Assembly (NCBI GenBank): GCA_018649625.1
Contig: JABIHN010000016.1
Span: 32,351 to 96,350, forward strand
Length of the DNA stretch: 64,000 bases
Direction: 5' to 3'
DNA from: Fidelibacterota bacterium
Lineage (GTDB): Bacteria; Fidelibacterota; Marinisomatia; Marinisomatales; UBA1611
Shown: positions 43,048-52,901 of the stretch, in pieces
How the letters are laid out: each line of letters starts with the position of its first letter
How positions within the stretch are numbered: position 1 is the first letter of the stretch
Position numbers and translations under genes: made by a program
The notes under the pieces: model-generated
Databases searched by the model: none
What the model saw: only the letters and a program-made list of their open reading frames with translations
What the model was told of the DNA's origin: nothing

Positions 43048-43076
43048 TTGCACTGCTCTAGTCAAATATGTTATTT
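43048..43076 (+). promoter_or_regulatory. Candidate sigma70-type promoter for the 43099 gene
   Basis: TTGCAC, 17-nt spacer, TTATTT in the divergent intergenic region. Pattern only. Confidence 0.3.
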
Positions 43077-43098
43077 TCTCTTACTATCAAGAGGCTAT

Positions 43099-43944
43099 AT
43101 GCTCAAACATCTAATCACATACTTAATTTTCATTACTAGTTTACTAGCAATTGATGCTCCTCGATCATCCGTAGTACGTACTGATTATGGATTCATTGAT
43201 TATGCAAATCGGGTAATCGTTGCGAGAGGCACAGCAATTGTTACCGCACGAAAAACATCTGAAGGAGATTTTCAAGTTATTGAAAAAAACCTGAAATTAT
43301 CTAAAGGAGAAGCGCGTGCTCGTGCTAGGGAAAATCTTTTAGATTTGATAAAAATTGTAAACTTCGATAGTCGAACAGTTGGCGAACTTATGACAAATGA
43401 TCGAATGATAGAAAGCCGTATTGAAACATTGGTTGGCAGTGCCTTTCAACAGGGTGCAATTGAATATCTTGAACAGAATGAAGTCGCAATTGCATTGGTG
43501 ATTAAGATGTCTGGTTTGGCGGAAATAATGGTTGATGCTGGTGGATATATGAGCGAAACGATAGCACAGTCTACCTATCTTATGACGCGCGCTTCAACGC
43601 CGAAAAGTGAACGCACTTCAGGAATCATTATTGATGCTAGAAATATTTATCATATTCCAGCTATGGTTCCAAAAGTATTTAATGAAAATGAAAAATTAGT
43701 TTATGGACCTCGTCATTATACACGATCTCGCTCAGTAAATCGTGGCCCGATAGGTTATGCCCATTCAGTAGAAGATGACAATGTTCGACGTCGCGTAGGA
43801 AATAATCCGTTATTAGTTGAAGCAGTTTCTAGTAATGATGACGTGAATTTAAAAATCTCAAATCTGGATGCTGAACGAATTCGAAATGTAGAAAAAAAGT
43901 TTGGACTTCTCACTAATTGTAAAGTTCTTGTTTTACTTAAATAA
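43099..43944 (+). CDS. Hypothetical secreted protein (LPP20-like pattern)
   Basis: Start ATG 43099 with signal peptide MLKHLITYLIFITSLLAID; GEARARARENLLDLIK. Confidence 0.55.
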   Translation: MLKHLITYLIFITSLLAIDAPRSSVVRTDYGFIDYANRVIVARGTAIVTARKTSEGDFQVIEKNLKLSKGEARARARENLLDLIKIVNFDSRTVGELMTNDRMIESRIETLVGSAFQQGAIEYLEQNEVAIALVIKMSGLAEIMVDAGGYMSETIAQSTYLMTRASTPKSERTSGIIIDARNIYHIPAMVPKVFNENEKLVYGPRHYTRSRSVNRGPIGYAHSVEDDNVRRRVGNNPLLVEAVSSNDDVNLKISNLDAERIRNVEKKFGLLTNCKVLVLLK

Positions 43945-44002
43945 ATTTATAATTCCGCCTGAACAAGGTTTGGATTTCAAAAAAAACCTGTGAAATTCCA
44001 GC

Positions 44003-45091
44003 ATGGAAATTTCTAAAACGGCCATCCTTTTATTACAAGATGGCCGTTTTTTTTATGGTAAGAATTTTGGATCTGATGGAGAAACCATTGGTGAAGTTTG
44101 TTTTAATACAGGCATGACTGGTTATCAGGAAATTTTGACTGATCCATCTTATTGTCGACAAATTGTTACCATGACTTCGCCACATATTGGGAATTACGGC
44201 GTGAATCTAGAAGATATAGAATCAGATCGCATTCAAGTTGCGGGATTTGTTATTAAGGAAGAAACCATCACGCCATCCAATTGGCAGTCAACCCAATCTA
44301 TTGGGGATTATCTAAAAGAACAAAACATCGTTGGAATCCAAGCAATTGATACGCGAGCCTTAACGCGACATATCAGGAATCATGGCGCTATGAATGGAAT
44401 TATATCCACTCTTGATTCAAATTTAGAGAGCCTTAAGGAAAAATTATCACAAGTGTCAAGCATGTCAGGTCAAGATTTAGCTAAAGAAGTGAGTTGTGAT
44501 AATTTTTATCATTACACAAAAAGAAAAAACTATCCATACAAAATAGCTGCCATTGATTTTGGCATTAAATCAAATATACTTCGATTATTAGAAAGCTATG
44601 CTTGTGATATAACTGTTTTTCCTGCAAATGTAACATCAAGAGAAATATTGAACTTCAATCCTGACGGTGTATTTTTAAGCAATGGACCCGGTGATCCAGA
44701 TGCAGTAAAATATGGAATTAATACTGTAAAAGAATTGTTAGGGAAAAAACCTATTTTTGGTATTTGCCTTGGACATCAAATATTAGCTCTCGCTTTAGGT
44801 GCAAAAACATTCAAATTAAAATTTGGTCACAGAGGGATTAATCATCCTGTAAAAAATTTGAATACTGGAAAAATAGAAATCACAAGTCAAAATCATGGTT
44901 TTGCGGTGGATTTGGATTCGCTTCCATCAAACGTGAGTCCGACTCATGTAAACTTAAACGATAATACATCTGCCGGAATCCGATGTGATGAATTGCGCGC
45001 TTTTTCAGTGCAATATCATCCAGAGTCAAGCCCAGGTCCCCATGATAGTCGATATCTATTTGAGCGTTTTATAGGTATGATGAGAAAATGA
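44003..45091 (+). CDS. carA: Carbamoyl-phosphate synthase small subunit
   Basis: FNTGMTGYQEILTDPSY, TRALTRHIRNHGAMNG, FLSNGPGDPDAV, IFGICLGHQ, QYHPESSPGPHDS. Confidence 0.98.
   Translation: MEISKTAILLLQDGRFFYGKNFGSDGETIGEVCFNTGMTGYQEILTDPSYCRQIVTMTSPHIGNYGVNLEDIESDRIQVAGFVIKEETITPSNWQSTQSIGDYLKEQNIVGIQAIDTRALTRHIRNHGAMNGIISTLDSNLESLKEKLSQVSSMSGQDLAKEVSCDNFYHYTKRKNYPYKIAAIDFGIKSNILRLLESYACDITVFPANVTSREILNFNPDGVFLSNGPGDPDAVKYGINTVKELLGKKPIFGICLGHQILALALGAKTFKLKFGHRGINHPVKNLNTGKIEITSQNHGFAVDLDSLPSNVSPTHVNLNDNTSAGIRCDELRAFSVQYHPESSPGPHDSRYLFERFIGMMRK
44015..44054 (+). promoter_or_regulatory. Terminator-like stem-loop inside the 5' end of carA
   Basis: AAAACGGCCATC-(12 nt)-GATGGCCGTTTT perfect 12-bp inverted repeat running into an 8-T tract, at about codons 5-18. 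Confidence 0.6.
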
Positions 45092-45993
45092 TTTTAGAAA
45101 TAAAAAATCTGTCAAAATCATTTGGAACAAGAAAAGCTGTTGAGAATTTATCGTTAGAAATTCCTGAAGGATCTGTCTTCGGGTTTTTAGGACCAAATGG
45201 TAGCGGAAAATCTACAACCATTCGTATGATGACAGATTTAATCCGACCCGATGAAGGGGAAGTTTTTATTCAGGGAAAATCTGTTCAGAAAAATCATCAT
45301 AAGGCTTTGGGGAGTGTAGGTGCATTAATTGAAAAGGCTGATTTTTATAAACATCTTTCAGCCAAAACGAATTTAGAAATGTTGGCGCGGATGGATGGCA
45401 TAGATTTTTCCAGGATAAACTATGTTTTAGATAAAACCGGTTTGAAAAATCGTGGGGAAGATAAAGTAAAAACATATTCCCAAGGAATGAAGCAAAGATT
45501 GGGGATTGCTCAAGCACTTTTGTCTAACCCAAAATTGTTAATTTTGGATGAGCCAACCAATGGATTAGACCCCCAAGGAATGAAAGATGTTCGAGACCTT
45601 ATTAAAGATTTATCTTCGGAAGGGATAACCATTTTCATTTCAAGTCATTTATTGGATGAAGTTCAAAAAATTTGTTCCCATGTTGCTATGATTCGCCTGG
45701 GGAAATTGATTATGACGGGTGAAGTGAACGACTTATTAACTGAAGCTGGGGTTATTACAACAGAAGTATCCGTTTCCCAACTTGACAAGGCATACGCACT
45801 ATTGCAGTCAATTGATTGGGTGTATCAAACTCAGATTGTAGATGAAACGTTGCGGGTAAGTTTAAAGAAAAATCATATTTCGGACTTGGTGCAATTGTTA
45901 GTTCAAAACGAGATACAAATCTCCGCTGTAATTCCAAGAACCAGTTTAGAAGATTTGTATTTATCCAAAGTGGGTATGGAGAATATTCTTTAA
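45088..45993 (+). CDS. ABC transporter ATP-binding protein
   Basis: FLGPNGSGKSTTIRMMTDL, YSQGMKQRLGIAQALLSNPKLLILDEPTNGLDP; 4-bp overlap with carA. Confidence 0.95.
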   Translation: MILEIKNLSKSFGTRKAVENLSLEIPEGSVFGFLGPNGSGKSTTIRMMTDLIRPDEGEVFIQGKSVQKNHHKALGSVGALIEKADFYKHLSAKTNLEMLARMDGIDFSRINYVLDKTGLKNRGEDKVKTYSQGMKQRLGIAQALLSNPKLLILDEPTNGLDPQGMKDVRDLIKDLSSEGITIFISSHLLDEVQKICSHVAMIRLGKLIMTGEVNDLLTEAGVITTEVSVSQLDKAYALLQSIDWVYQTQIVDETLRVSLKKNHISDLVQLLVQNEIQISAVIPRTSLEDLYLSKVGMENIL

Positions 45994-46829
45994 TGCTTGG
46001 GCTAATTTATAACGAACTTTTAGTGATAACAGGACGATGGCGGAGTTATATAGGTTTTATTGGTATCTCAATATTGATGCCTCTTATTTTATGGGGATTT
46101 TCTGCTGGTGAAGATAGTATTAATTCTGAATATACCAGTCAGCTTAGTGGGTCTTTTATGATGGTGGGTTCTATCTTTAATTCCATGCTTGCAACGTATA
46201 TTATTATGAATGCGTTTTGGATCCATATTCCGTTTTTAGTTACATTAGCAGCTGGAGATTCAGTGGCAGCGGATGGTGCCAGCGGAATTTTTAGAATTAC
46301 ACTTATTCGATCTACTAGTCGGTTAAAAATTTTAGTTTCCAAATTGATTGCTACATATATCTACACGGCATCACTTTTGATTTTTTGTGCATTTTGGAGT
46401 TTAGGAATCGGATCTTTGGTTTTGGGTGTGGGTGATTTGATTGTGATTGATAAGGGCATATTAGTTTTAGAGCAAGGTGAAGCATGGCTCCGAATGGTAT
46501 TGGGGTTTTCATTGGCGATTATTGTAATGTGGATGGTAGCAACACTTTGTTTTATGTTTTCTGCAATGACGAATAATAGTGTTGGTCCAATAATCGGCAC
46601 CATGTTTCTTATTATTATTGGATATATGATAACTGCAATTCCTTTAGATTTTTTTGAAGATATAGAGCCTTTTATTTTTGTCAGCTATTTTGATGTGTGG
46701 TTAGATGCTTTTAAAGATCCAATTCCATGGAAAAGTATCATTAAAAAAACAAGTATTCTTATTCTTCACTCAATTGTGTTTTTTAAAATTGCTACTGTGG
46801 TTTTTATAAAGAAGGATATTAAAACATGA
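45993..46829 (+). CDS. ABC-2 type permease
   Basis: Multi-TM hydrophobic profile, adjacent to the ATPase. Confidence 0.8.
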   Translation: MLGLIYNELLVITGRWRSYIGFIGISILMPLILWGFSAGEDSINSEYTSQLSGSFMMVGSIFNSMLATYIIMNAFWIHIPFLVTLAAGDSVAADGASGIFRITLIRSTSRLKILVSKLIATYIYTASLLIFCAFWSLGIGSLVLGVGDLIVIDKGILVLEQGEAWLRMVLGFSLAIIVMWMVATLCFMFSAMTNNSVGPIIGTMFLIIIGYMITAIPLDFFEDIEPFIFVSYFDVWLDAFKDPIPWKSIIKKTSILILHSIVFFKIATVVFIKKDIKT

Positions 46830-47581
46830 AATTTATGTTTTTATTTGCAAGTTTAATCTGCTCGGGTGTGTGGGCGCAAGTTCCTAGTTTGGAAGAAATT
46901 CAAAAAAATGTATTAGCTCAATTTGATCAAATTGATGATTATAGAGTGGATATGAAAATATCCGTAAAAATGACCGGGTTTCGAATGCCACGTAAAAAAA
47001 TTCGGATGTATTATAAAAAACCGAATAAAATGAAAATTATAGCTGATGGATTTGCGATTTTACCTAACACGGGTATGGGTGGTAATCCCAATGAATTTTT
47101 TAATATGTTTGAAAATATCATAGATATATCTGAAGCCAAAATAGATGAAACAACTTATTATAAAATTACAGGAATTGTAAATCAAGATTCGTTAAAAATA
47201 CCAATTTCCACAGATGAAAGTGACTTATTGAAAATTAAAATGGATGTGTTTATTGATGTAGATCATTGGACACTTAATCAGGTGGATGTTTCTTTAAATT
47301 CAAAAAAAATATTCACATTTGAAACGACTTACACTGAGATTGATGGAATACTTGTACCCGGAATATCTGAATTTAGATTAGGGATTGAAGGTATTAGCAA
47401 ATGGGTTACGCACAATCCACACTCATTTGGAGGCCCGTCTTCTGGAACAAGTGATTTTGAAACTATAGCAAAAAAAGCGGGGTATGATCCGGAAAAAGAT
47501 GAATTTGCCGGGAAAATATCTATAACATTTTCCAAATATAAATTGAATAAAGGACTGAAAGATAAAATTTTCAAGAAATGA
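46826..47581 (+). CDS. LolA-like periplasmic/outer-membrane lipoprotein carrier family protein
   Basis: Signal peptide; VLAQFDQIDDYRVDMKISVKMTGFRMPRKKIRMYYKKPNKMKI pattern. Confidence 0.6.
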   Translation: MKFMFLFASLICSGVWAQVPSLEEIQKNVLAQFDQIDDYRVDMKISVKMTGFRMPRKKIRMYYKKPNKMKIIADGFAILPNTGMGGNPNEFFNMFENIIDISEAKIDETTYYKITGIVNQDSLKIPISTDESDLLKIKMDVFIDVDHWTLNQVDVSLNSKKIFTFETTYTEIDGILVPGISEFRLGIEGISKWVTHNPHSFGGPSSGTSDFETIAKKAGYDPEKDEFAGKISITFSKYKLNKGLKDKIFKK

Positions 47582-47631
47582 ATTTGATATTTTAGTTACC
47601 TTATAACATAATCATTTGAATACAGAATAAG

Positions 47632-50600
47632 ATGCCTAAACGAACAGATATTAAATCGATTTTAATTATTGGCGCCGGACCCATTGTCATCGGCCAAGCC
47701 TGCGAATTTGATTACTCGGGGACTCAAGCCACCCGTGCATTAATGGAAGAGGGTTATCGTGTGATTTTGGTGAACTCCAATCCTGCCACCATAATGACGG
47801 ATCCAGATTTAGCGGATGCTACCTATATTGAACCCTTAACCATTGAATATGTAACAGCTATTATTGAGAAAGAACATCCGGATGCAATCTTGCCAACTGT
47901 GGGCGGACAGACTGCACTTAATTTGACGATGGATTTGCACAAAATGGGTATTCTTGAAAAATACAAAGTTCAATTGATTGGTGCTCAGGTAGATGCTATT
48001 GATAAAGCAGAAGATCGAGAGCGATTTAAAAAAGCGATGGATGAAGTTGGGATCAATACGGCAAAAGGCGGATTTGTTCATTCATGGGAAGATGCAAAAT
48101 CATTATTGGAAGAAATGCAATTTCCCATTATAATTCGTCCATCCTTTACAATGGGCGGCACCGGTGGTTCGGTAGCGTATAATGGAGATGAATTTAAGGA
48201 ATTAATCGAAATTGGACTCAATGCAAGCCCGAGTAATGAAGTCCTTATGGAAGAATCGCTTTTGGGTTGGAAAGAGTTTGAAATGGAAGTGGTACGAGAT
48301 AAAGCGGACAACGCTATAATTATTTGTTCCATTGAAAACATTGATCCAATGGGCATCCATACAGGTGACTCGGTAACCGTTGCACCAGCCATGACTTTAT
48401 CAGATAAAGAATATCAGCAAATGCGAAATTGGTCAATAAAATGTTTGCGAACCATTGGCGTGGAAACGGGTGGCTCTAATGTTCAATTTGCTGTAAATCC
48501 TGAAAATGGTAGAATGATTGTGATTGAAATGAATCCTCGAGTAAGTCGATCATCTGCTTTGGCTTCTAAAGCCACGGGATTTCCCATTGCAAAAGTAGCA
48601 GCAAAATTAGCAGTAGGTTACACATTGGATGAACTTCCCAATGATATCACAGGGAAAACATTGGCTGCATTTGAACCTACCATTGATTACATTGTAACGA
48701 AGGTGCCCCGTTTTGATTTTGAAAAATTTCCTACTGCATCAGGACATTTGGGCGTCCAAATGCAAAGTGTGGGAGAAGCCATGTCTATTGGGCGAACATT
48801 CCGAGAAAGTTTACAAAAAGCATTTCGATCTCTAGAAGTAGGATTGGATGGGTTAGAGCCAAAACCGATAGCGGATGGAGATCAAGATGTGAGTCGAGCA
48901 CGCGCTTTAGATATGTCCACATTGCGATATGGAACTGCATTCAGATTGTTAAAAGTTCGACAAGCTTTAATAGAAGGAAAATCAGTAGAAGAATTATTTT
49001 CTATTACCAAAATAGATCCATGGTTTTTACATCAAATTAAATTATTGGTAGAGACGCGGCATGCCGCATCTCTACATCAATTAAAACAAAATGGGTTTTC
49101 TGATAAACAAATTGGGCGAATGTGGTCTAAGTCCGAGATGGAAATCCGAGAATTACGAAAAAGCGAGCATGTTCACCCTTCCTATAAAGTTGTGGATACC
49201 TGTGCGGCTGAATTTGATGCACAGACTCCATATTGTTATTCAACTTATGATGAAGAGAATGAAATTGAACCATTAGTTGGGAAAAAGATTATGATTTTGG
49301 GTGGCGGTCCGAATCGAATTGGTCAAGGAATCGAATTTGATTATTGTTGTGTCCAAGCAGTTTTTGGATTGCAAGACCTTGGCTATAAAACAATTATGGT
49401 CAATTGTAATCCGGAAACGATAAGTACTGATTTTGATTTAGTAGATCGTTTATATTTTGAACCGGTAACTTTTGAAGATGTACTAAATATTGTTGAATTT
49501 GAAAAACCAGATGGCGTTTTAGTTCAATTTGGCGGGCAAACACCGCTCAAAATTGCGAAAGCATTATCAGATGCGAATGTTCCCATAATAGGCACATCGC
49601 CCGAGAATATTGATTTGGCCGAAAATCGGGAAAAATTTGGTAGAATTTTGGATAAATTGAAAGTAACCTGTCCGAAATATGGAACAGGTAGAACACTGGA
49701 TGAAGTGGTATTCGTTGCGGAAAAAATTGGTTTTCCCGTTCTTGCTAGACCCAGTTATGTCCTGGGTGGACGTGCTATGGAAATAGTTTATTCCAAAGAA
49801 CAATTAATTGATTATATTGCTCGATCTGCAGATGTCACAGATGGGCACCCTATTTTAATTGATGAATTCCTCGAAGATGCTTTTGAATTTGATGTAGATG
49901 CTCTCAGCGATGGAGAAACGGTTCATATTGGTGCAATTATGCAACATATTGAAGAAGCGGGCATTCATTCCGGGGATTCTGCGTGCGTATTACCACCTTA
50001 TCGTATTACCACAAAAGCTATGGAAGAAATAGGCCGAATTACTACAGCGCTTGCGTTAGAACTAAAAGTTATTGGATTAATTAATCTGCAGTTTGCATTC
50101 AAGAAGAATCAAGTTTATGTGTTGGAAGTAAATCCAAGAGCAAGCAGAACGATTCCATTTGTAAGTAAGGCAACAAATGTTCCTTTGGCTCGAATTGCTG
50201 CAAAATTAGCCACTGGAGAAAAATTAATAGATTTGGACCTTAAACCATGGGATGATATTAACCATGTCGCTGTAAAAGAAGCAGTTCTCCCTTTCAATAA
50301 ATTTCCTGAAGAGTCTATATTCTTAAGCCCTGAAATGAAATCCACAGGTGAAGTGATGGGGATATCCAATTCACTGGGAGAATCTTTTCGAAGAGCATTT
50401 TTTAGTGCTGGAAATAATGTTCCAAACTTTGGTTGCGTCTTTATTTCTGTGAATGATTCAGATAAGTTGGATGTGATTCGTATTGCGAGAGATCTTAATG
50501 AAATTGGATTTAAATTGGTGGGAACTTCAGGTACAGCAAAAGAATTACGAAGAAACGGGCTTCCAATTGATTCGGTATTTAAAGTAGGTGAGGGGCGTCC

Positions 50601-50820
50601 AAATGTTGTGGATGGAATTAAAAATGGAGATATCAATCTAGTCATTAATACACCTATGGGAGCACAAGCGAGATATGATGAAGAATCCATTGGTAGAGCC
50701 TGTATTCAAAAAGGGATAGTGGCCATAACGACATTATCTGGTGCAGAAGCAGCTGTGAGAGCAATTCGACGTGCAAATCAACCAATAATTGTCAAAACTA
50801 TTCAAGAATATCACGCTTAA
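47632..50820 (+). CDS. carB: Carbamoyl-phosphate synthase large subunit
   Basis: [73 protein letters not shown]-terminal MGS domain. Confidence 0.98.
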   Translation: MPKRTDIKSILIIGAGPIVIGQACEFDYSGTQATRALMEEGYRVILVNSNPATIMTDPDLADATYIEPLTIEYVTAIIEKEHPDAILPTVGGQTALNLTMDLHKMGILEKYKVQLIGAQVDAIDKAEDRERFKKAMDEVGINTAKGGFVHSWEDAKSLLEEMQFPIIIRPSFTMGGTGGSVAYNGDEFKELIEIGLNASPSNEVLMEESLLGWKEFEMEVVRDKADNAIIICSIENIDPMGIHTGDSVTVAPAMTLSDKEYQQMRNWSIKCLRTIGVETGGSNVQFAVNPENGRMIVIEMNPRVSRSSALASKATGFPIAKVAAKLAVGYTLDELPNDITGKTLAAFEPTIDYIVTKVPRFDFEKFPTASGHLGVQMQSVGEAMSIGRTFRESLQKAFRSLEVGLDGLEPKPIADGDQDVSRARALDMSTLRYGTAFRLLKVRQALIEGKSVEELFSITKIDPWFLHQIKLLVETRHAASLHQLKQNGFSDKQIGRMWSKSEMEIRELRKSEHVHPSYKVVDTCAAEFDAQTPYCYSTYDEENEIEPLVGKKIMILGGGPNRIGQGIEFDYCCVQAVFGLQDLGYKTIMVNCNPETISTDFDLVDRLYFEPVTFEDVLNIVEFEKPDGVLVQFGGQTPLKIAKALSDANVPIIGTSPENIDLAENREKFGRILDKLKVTCPKYGTGRTLDEVVFVAEKIGFPVLARPSYVLGGRAMEIVYSKEQLIDYIARSADVTDGHPILIDEFLEDAFEFDVDALSDGETVHIGAIMQHIEEAGIHSGDSACVLPPYRITTKAMEEIGRITTALALELKVIGLINLQFAFKKNQVYVLEVNPRASRTIPFVSKATNVPLARIAAKLATGEKLIDLDLKPWDDINHVAVKEAVLPFNKFPEESIFLSPEMKSTGEVMGISNSLGESFRRAFFSAGNNVPNFGCVFISVNDSDKLDVIRIARDLNEIGFKLVGTSGTAKELRRNGLPIDSVFKVGEGRPNVVDGIKNGDINLVINTPMGAQARYDEESIGRACIQKGIVAITTLSGAEAAVRAIRRANQPIIVKTIQEYHA
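49048..49075. repeat. Palindromic repeat unit embedded in carB
   Basis: GTAGAGACGCGGCATGCCGCATCTCTAC; 28-nt inverted repeat with one mismatched pair. Confidence 0.75.
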
Positions 50821-50905
50821 AGTTCTAATTGCTTATTCAAGAAAAATTCAATATTATTTTTATCACTATCTATCCAATTTAGGATAGGTCAAATCAAATT
50901 ATTAA

Positions 50906-52303
50906 ATGAAAGATAAATTAAAAAATAATCAAGGTCAAGAATTGGACGTAAAAACATCTGATTTGGATACTGTTATCGATGCCAATAAAAACCTCTATGA
51001 TAAGTTAAATAAACTGCCCGAGATTGAAGCTTTAGAAGCCATTGTCTTAGATGAAGAAATTGAAGATACATCTGCTGATAAATCTCATCCTTTTCTTAAA
51101 ATATTTAATAAGCTGCATGGTTTATATATTGAAAATGAGCTCGTTCGATATGCTGCTTGGTCAATTGTATTAATATTAATCTCAACATCTGCTCTTACAA
51201 TTGTTGAATATGATATGTTTAAAGAGAGCGTGACGGATCATGTTGGGGATACATTTATTTTTGGTGGGGATCAGCCAAATTGGTTAGATACATTTTTCCA
51301 CACATTTTGGTGGTCAATTGTTACATTTACCACTGTTGGGTATGGTGATGTAAGTCCAGTAACTCATCTTGGAAAATTTCTTACTATTATTATAATGCTT
51401 TTAAATTTTGGCGTCGTCACATTATTGGGCGGGGCTGTTGCATCTGTTTTGGTTGCACAACGATTAACGGGAGATGATACATTGGACGAAAATAAATTTA
51501 ATGGCCACTTGGTCATTGCGGGATGGAATTCATATGTTCCATCAATTTTAAAACTAATTGACGCCAATCAAGATGCAACAGATGTTGTTATTTTGGTGAA
51601 TGAAACAGACCCTGATATTATTCAGCGAGGGTTATCGGATTATGAAAGATTGGATATCACTCATATTCCTGAGAATTTTACCAATGAATCAACATTGAGG
51701 AAAGCATTTCTGGAAAAAGCGGATACTTTCATGATATTACCTGATAATTCAGGTTTATTGCCTCATGAGCAACCCGATGAAGATAAAACAGTCTTAACTT
51801 GTTTAACTGCAAAAGCTATTTCAGAATCTTGTAATGTTATTGCTCATGTTTTAGATCCTGAAAATGTTTCCCATCTTCAGCGAGCAAATGCAAATGAGAT
51901 TGTGATTCCCGACGATCATGTACCTCACCTTTTAGCAAAACACGTTACTGATCCGGGTGTCCCACAATTTTTTGATGATCTCATATTACAGGAAGAAAAA
52001 GATAAGGGGCTCCAAGAAGTTAAAATACCAAAAAGTTTAATTGGAAAAGCTCATAATAAAATATCTGCTTTTTATAAATTCAAATACAATTGGCTTTTAG
52101 TTGGGTATGCGGTACGAAAAGCTGGATTTAGTTTAGATGATCAAATGGGAGAGAGTGGTAGTCCACTTATTCGAAGTATGATTAGGGAGCAGTTGGAAGG
52201 TGCGGGAGTTAATCTAACAAGTGATGAACATGTAGTTGTGGAAATTAACCCATCGGATGACTATAAAATTGATGAAAAACATAGCGCATTGGTCTTGAGG
52301 TAA
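50906..52303 (+). CDS. Potassium channel with C-terminal RCK/TrkA-N-like regions
   Basis: TM helices plus pore/selectivity filter FTTVGYGDVSP; cytosolic HLVIAGWNSYVPSILKLID nucleotide-binding-like fold. Confidence 0.92.
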   Translation: MKDKLKNNQGQELDVKTSDLDTVIDANKNLYDKLNKLPEIEALEAIVLDEEIEDTSADKSHPFLKIFNKLHGLYIENELVRYAAWSIVLILISTSALTIVEYDMFKESVTDHVGDTFIFGGDQPNWLDTFFHTFWWSIVTFTTVGYGDVSPVTHLGKFLTIIIMLLNFGVVTLLGGAVASVLVAQRLTGDDTLDENKFNGHLVIAGWNSYVPSILKLIDANQDATDVVILVNETDPDIIQRGLSDYERLDITHIPENFTNESTLRKAFLEKADTFMILPDNSGLLPHEQPDEDKTVLTCLTAKAISESCNVIAHVLDPENVSHLQRANANEIVIPDDHVPHLLAKHVTDPGVPQFFDDLILQEEKDKGLQEVKIPKSLIGKAHNKISAFYKFKYNWLLVGYAVRKAGFSLDDQMGESGSPLIRSMIREQLEGAGVNLTSDEHVVVEINPSDDYKIDEKHSALVLR

Positions 52304-52306
52304 AAT

Positions 52307-52870
52307 ATGAATCCTACAGCAGAACAAATACAAAAGATTAACCATTTTAGTAAAGTACCTTTGGATATGTGTAAGAAAATTGCTTCAGCGGTTGAATTAC
52401 AGGAATGTCAGCCTAAAAAAGCCTTATTGACTGAAGGAGACACAGGTGATACCATGGTCCTTGTTTTTCAAGGACAAGTTGAAGTGTCAAAAAATATGAT
52501 GGTAAAAACAGCCAGTGGACTGGCAACATCAAGAAAACCGATTATTCGTTTAGAAACAACAGACCCTCCACCAAAATCGCCACCTATAACAGAGCCTACT
52601 GTTTTTGTGGTTGAAGCACCTGCGTTTGGAATTGGTGAATTTTCACTCGTTTTAGATGATGCAATCCGGACGGCTCATGTTCATGCAACTACACCTGTTC
52701 AATATGGAATTCTTACCTTAGAAGATTTTTCACGGATTGTAAAAGACAATCCTGAAATTGGTGGATTTGTATATTTTGAAGTTGCGAAGGCTGCAGTGCA
52801 AAATTTGGCAACAGCCAGCGCTGATATATCAAACCTAACTCAAGCTTTCTTTTTTGCTTTAACTAGATAG
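52307..52870 (+). CDS. Cyclic nucleotide-binding-like domain protein
   Basis: LTEGDTGDTMVLVFQGQVEVSKN and FGIGEFSLVLDDAIRTAHVHATTPVQYGILTLEDF, resembling the phosphate-binding cassette FGE..L...RxA. Confidence 0.75.
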   Translation: MNPTAEQIQKINHFSKVPLDMCKKIASAVELQECQPKKALLTEGDTGDTMVLVFQGQVEVSKNMMVKTASGLATSRKPIIRLETTDPPPKSPPITEPTVFVVEAPAFGIGEFSLVLDDAIRTAHVHATTPVQYGILTLEDFSRIVKDNPEIGGFVYFEVAKAAVQNLATASADISNLTQAFFFALTR

Positions 52871-52901
52871 AATTTTGTACCCAGTTTAAAATTTAATAAT
52901 A

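Noticed and set aside
43048-43098. N-terminal extension of the 43099 ORF (MHCSSQICYFLLLSRGY)
   Set aside because: A clear signal peptide starts at ATG 43099 and the extension overlaps a promoter-like element, so the shorter start is preferred.
50115-50690. Minus-strand ORF of 191 aa inside carB
   Set aside because: Antisense shadow of a highly conserved gene; no start context or domain.
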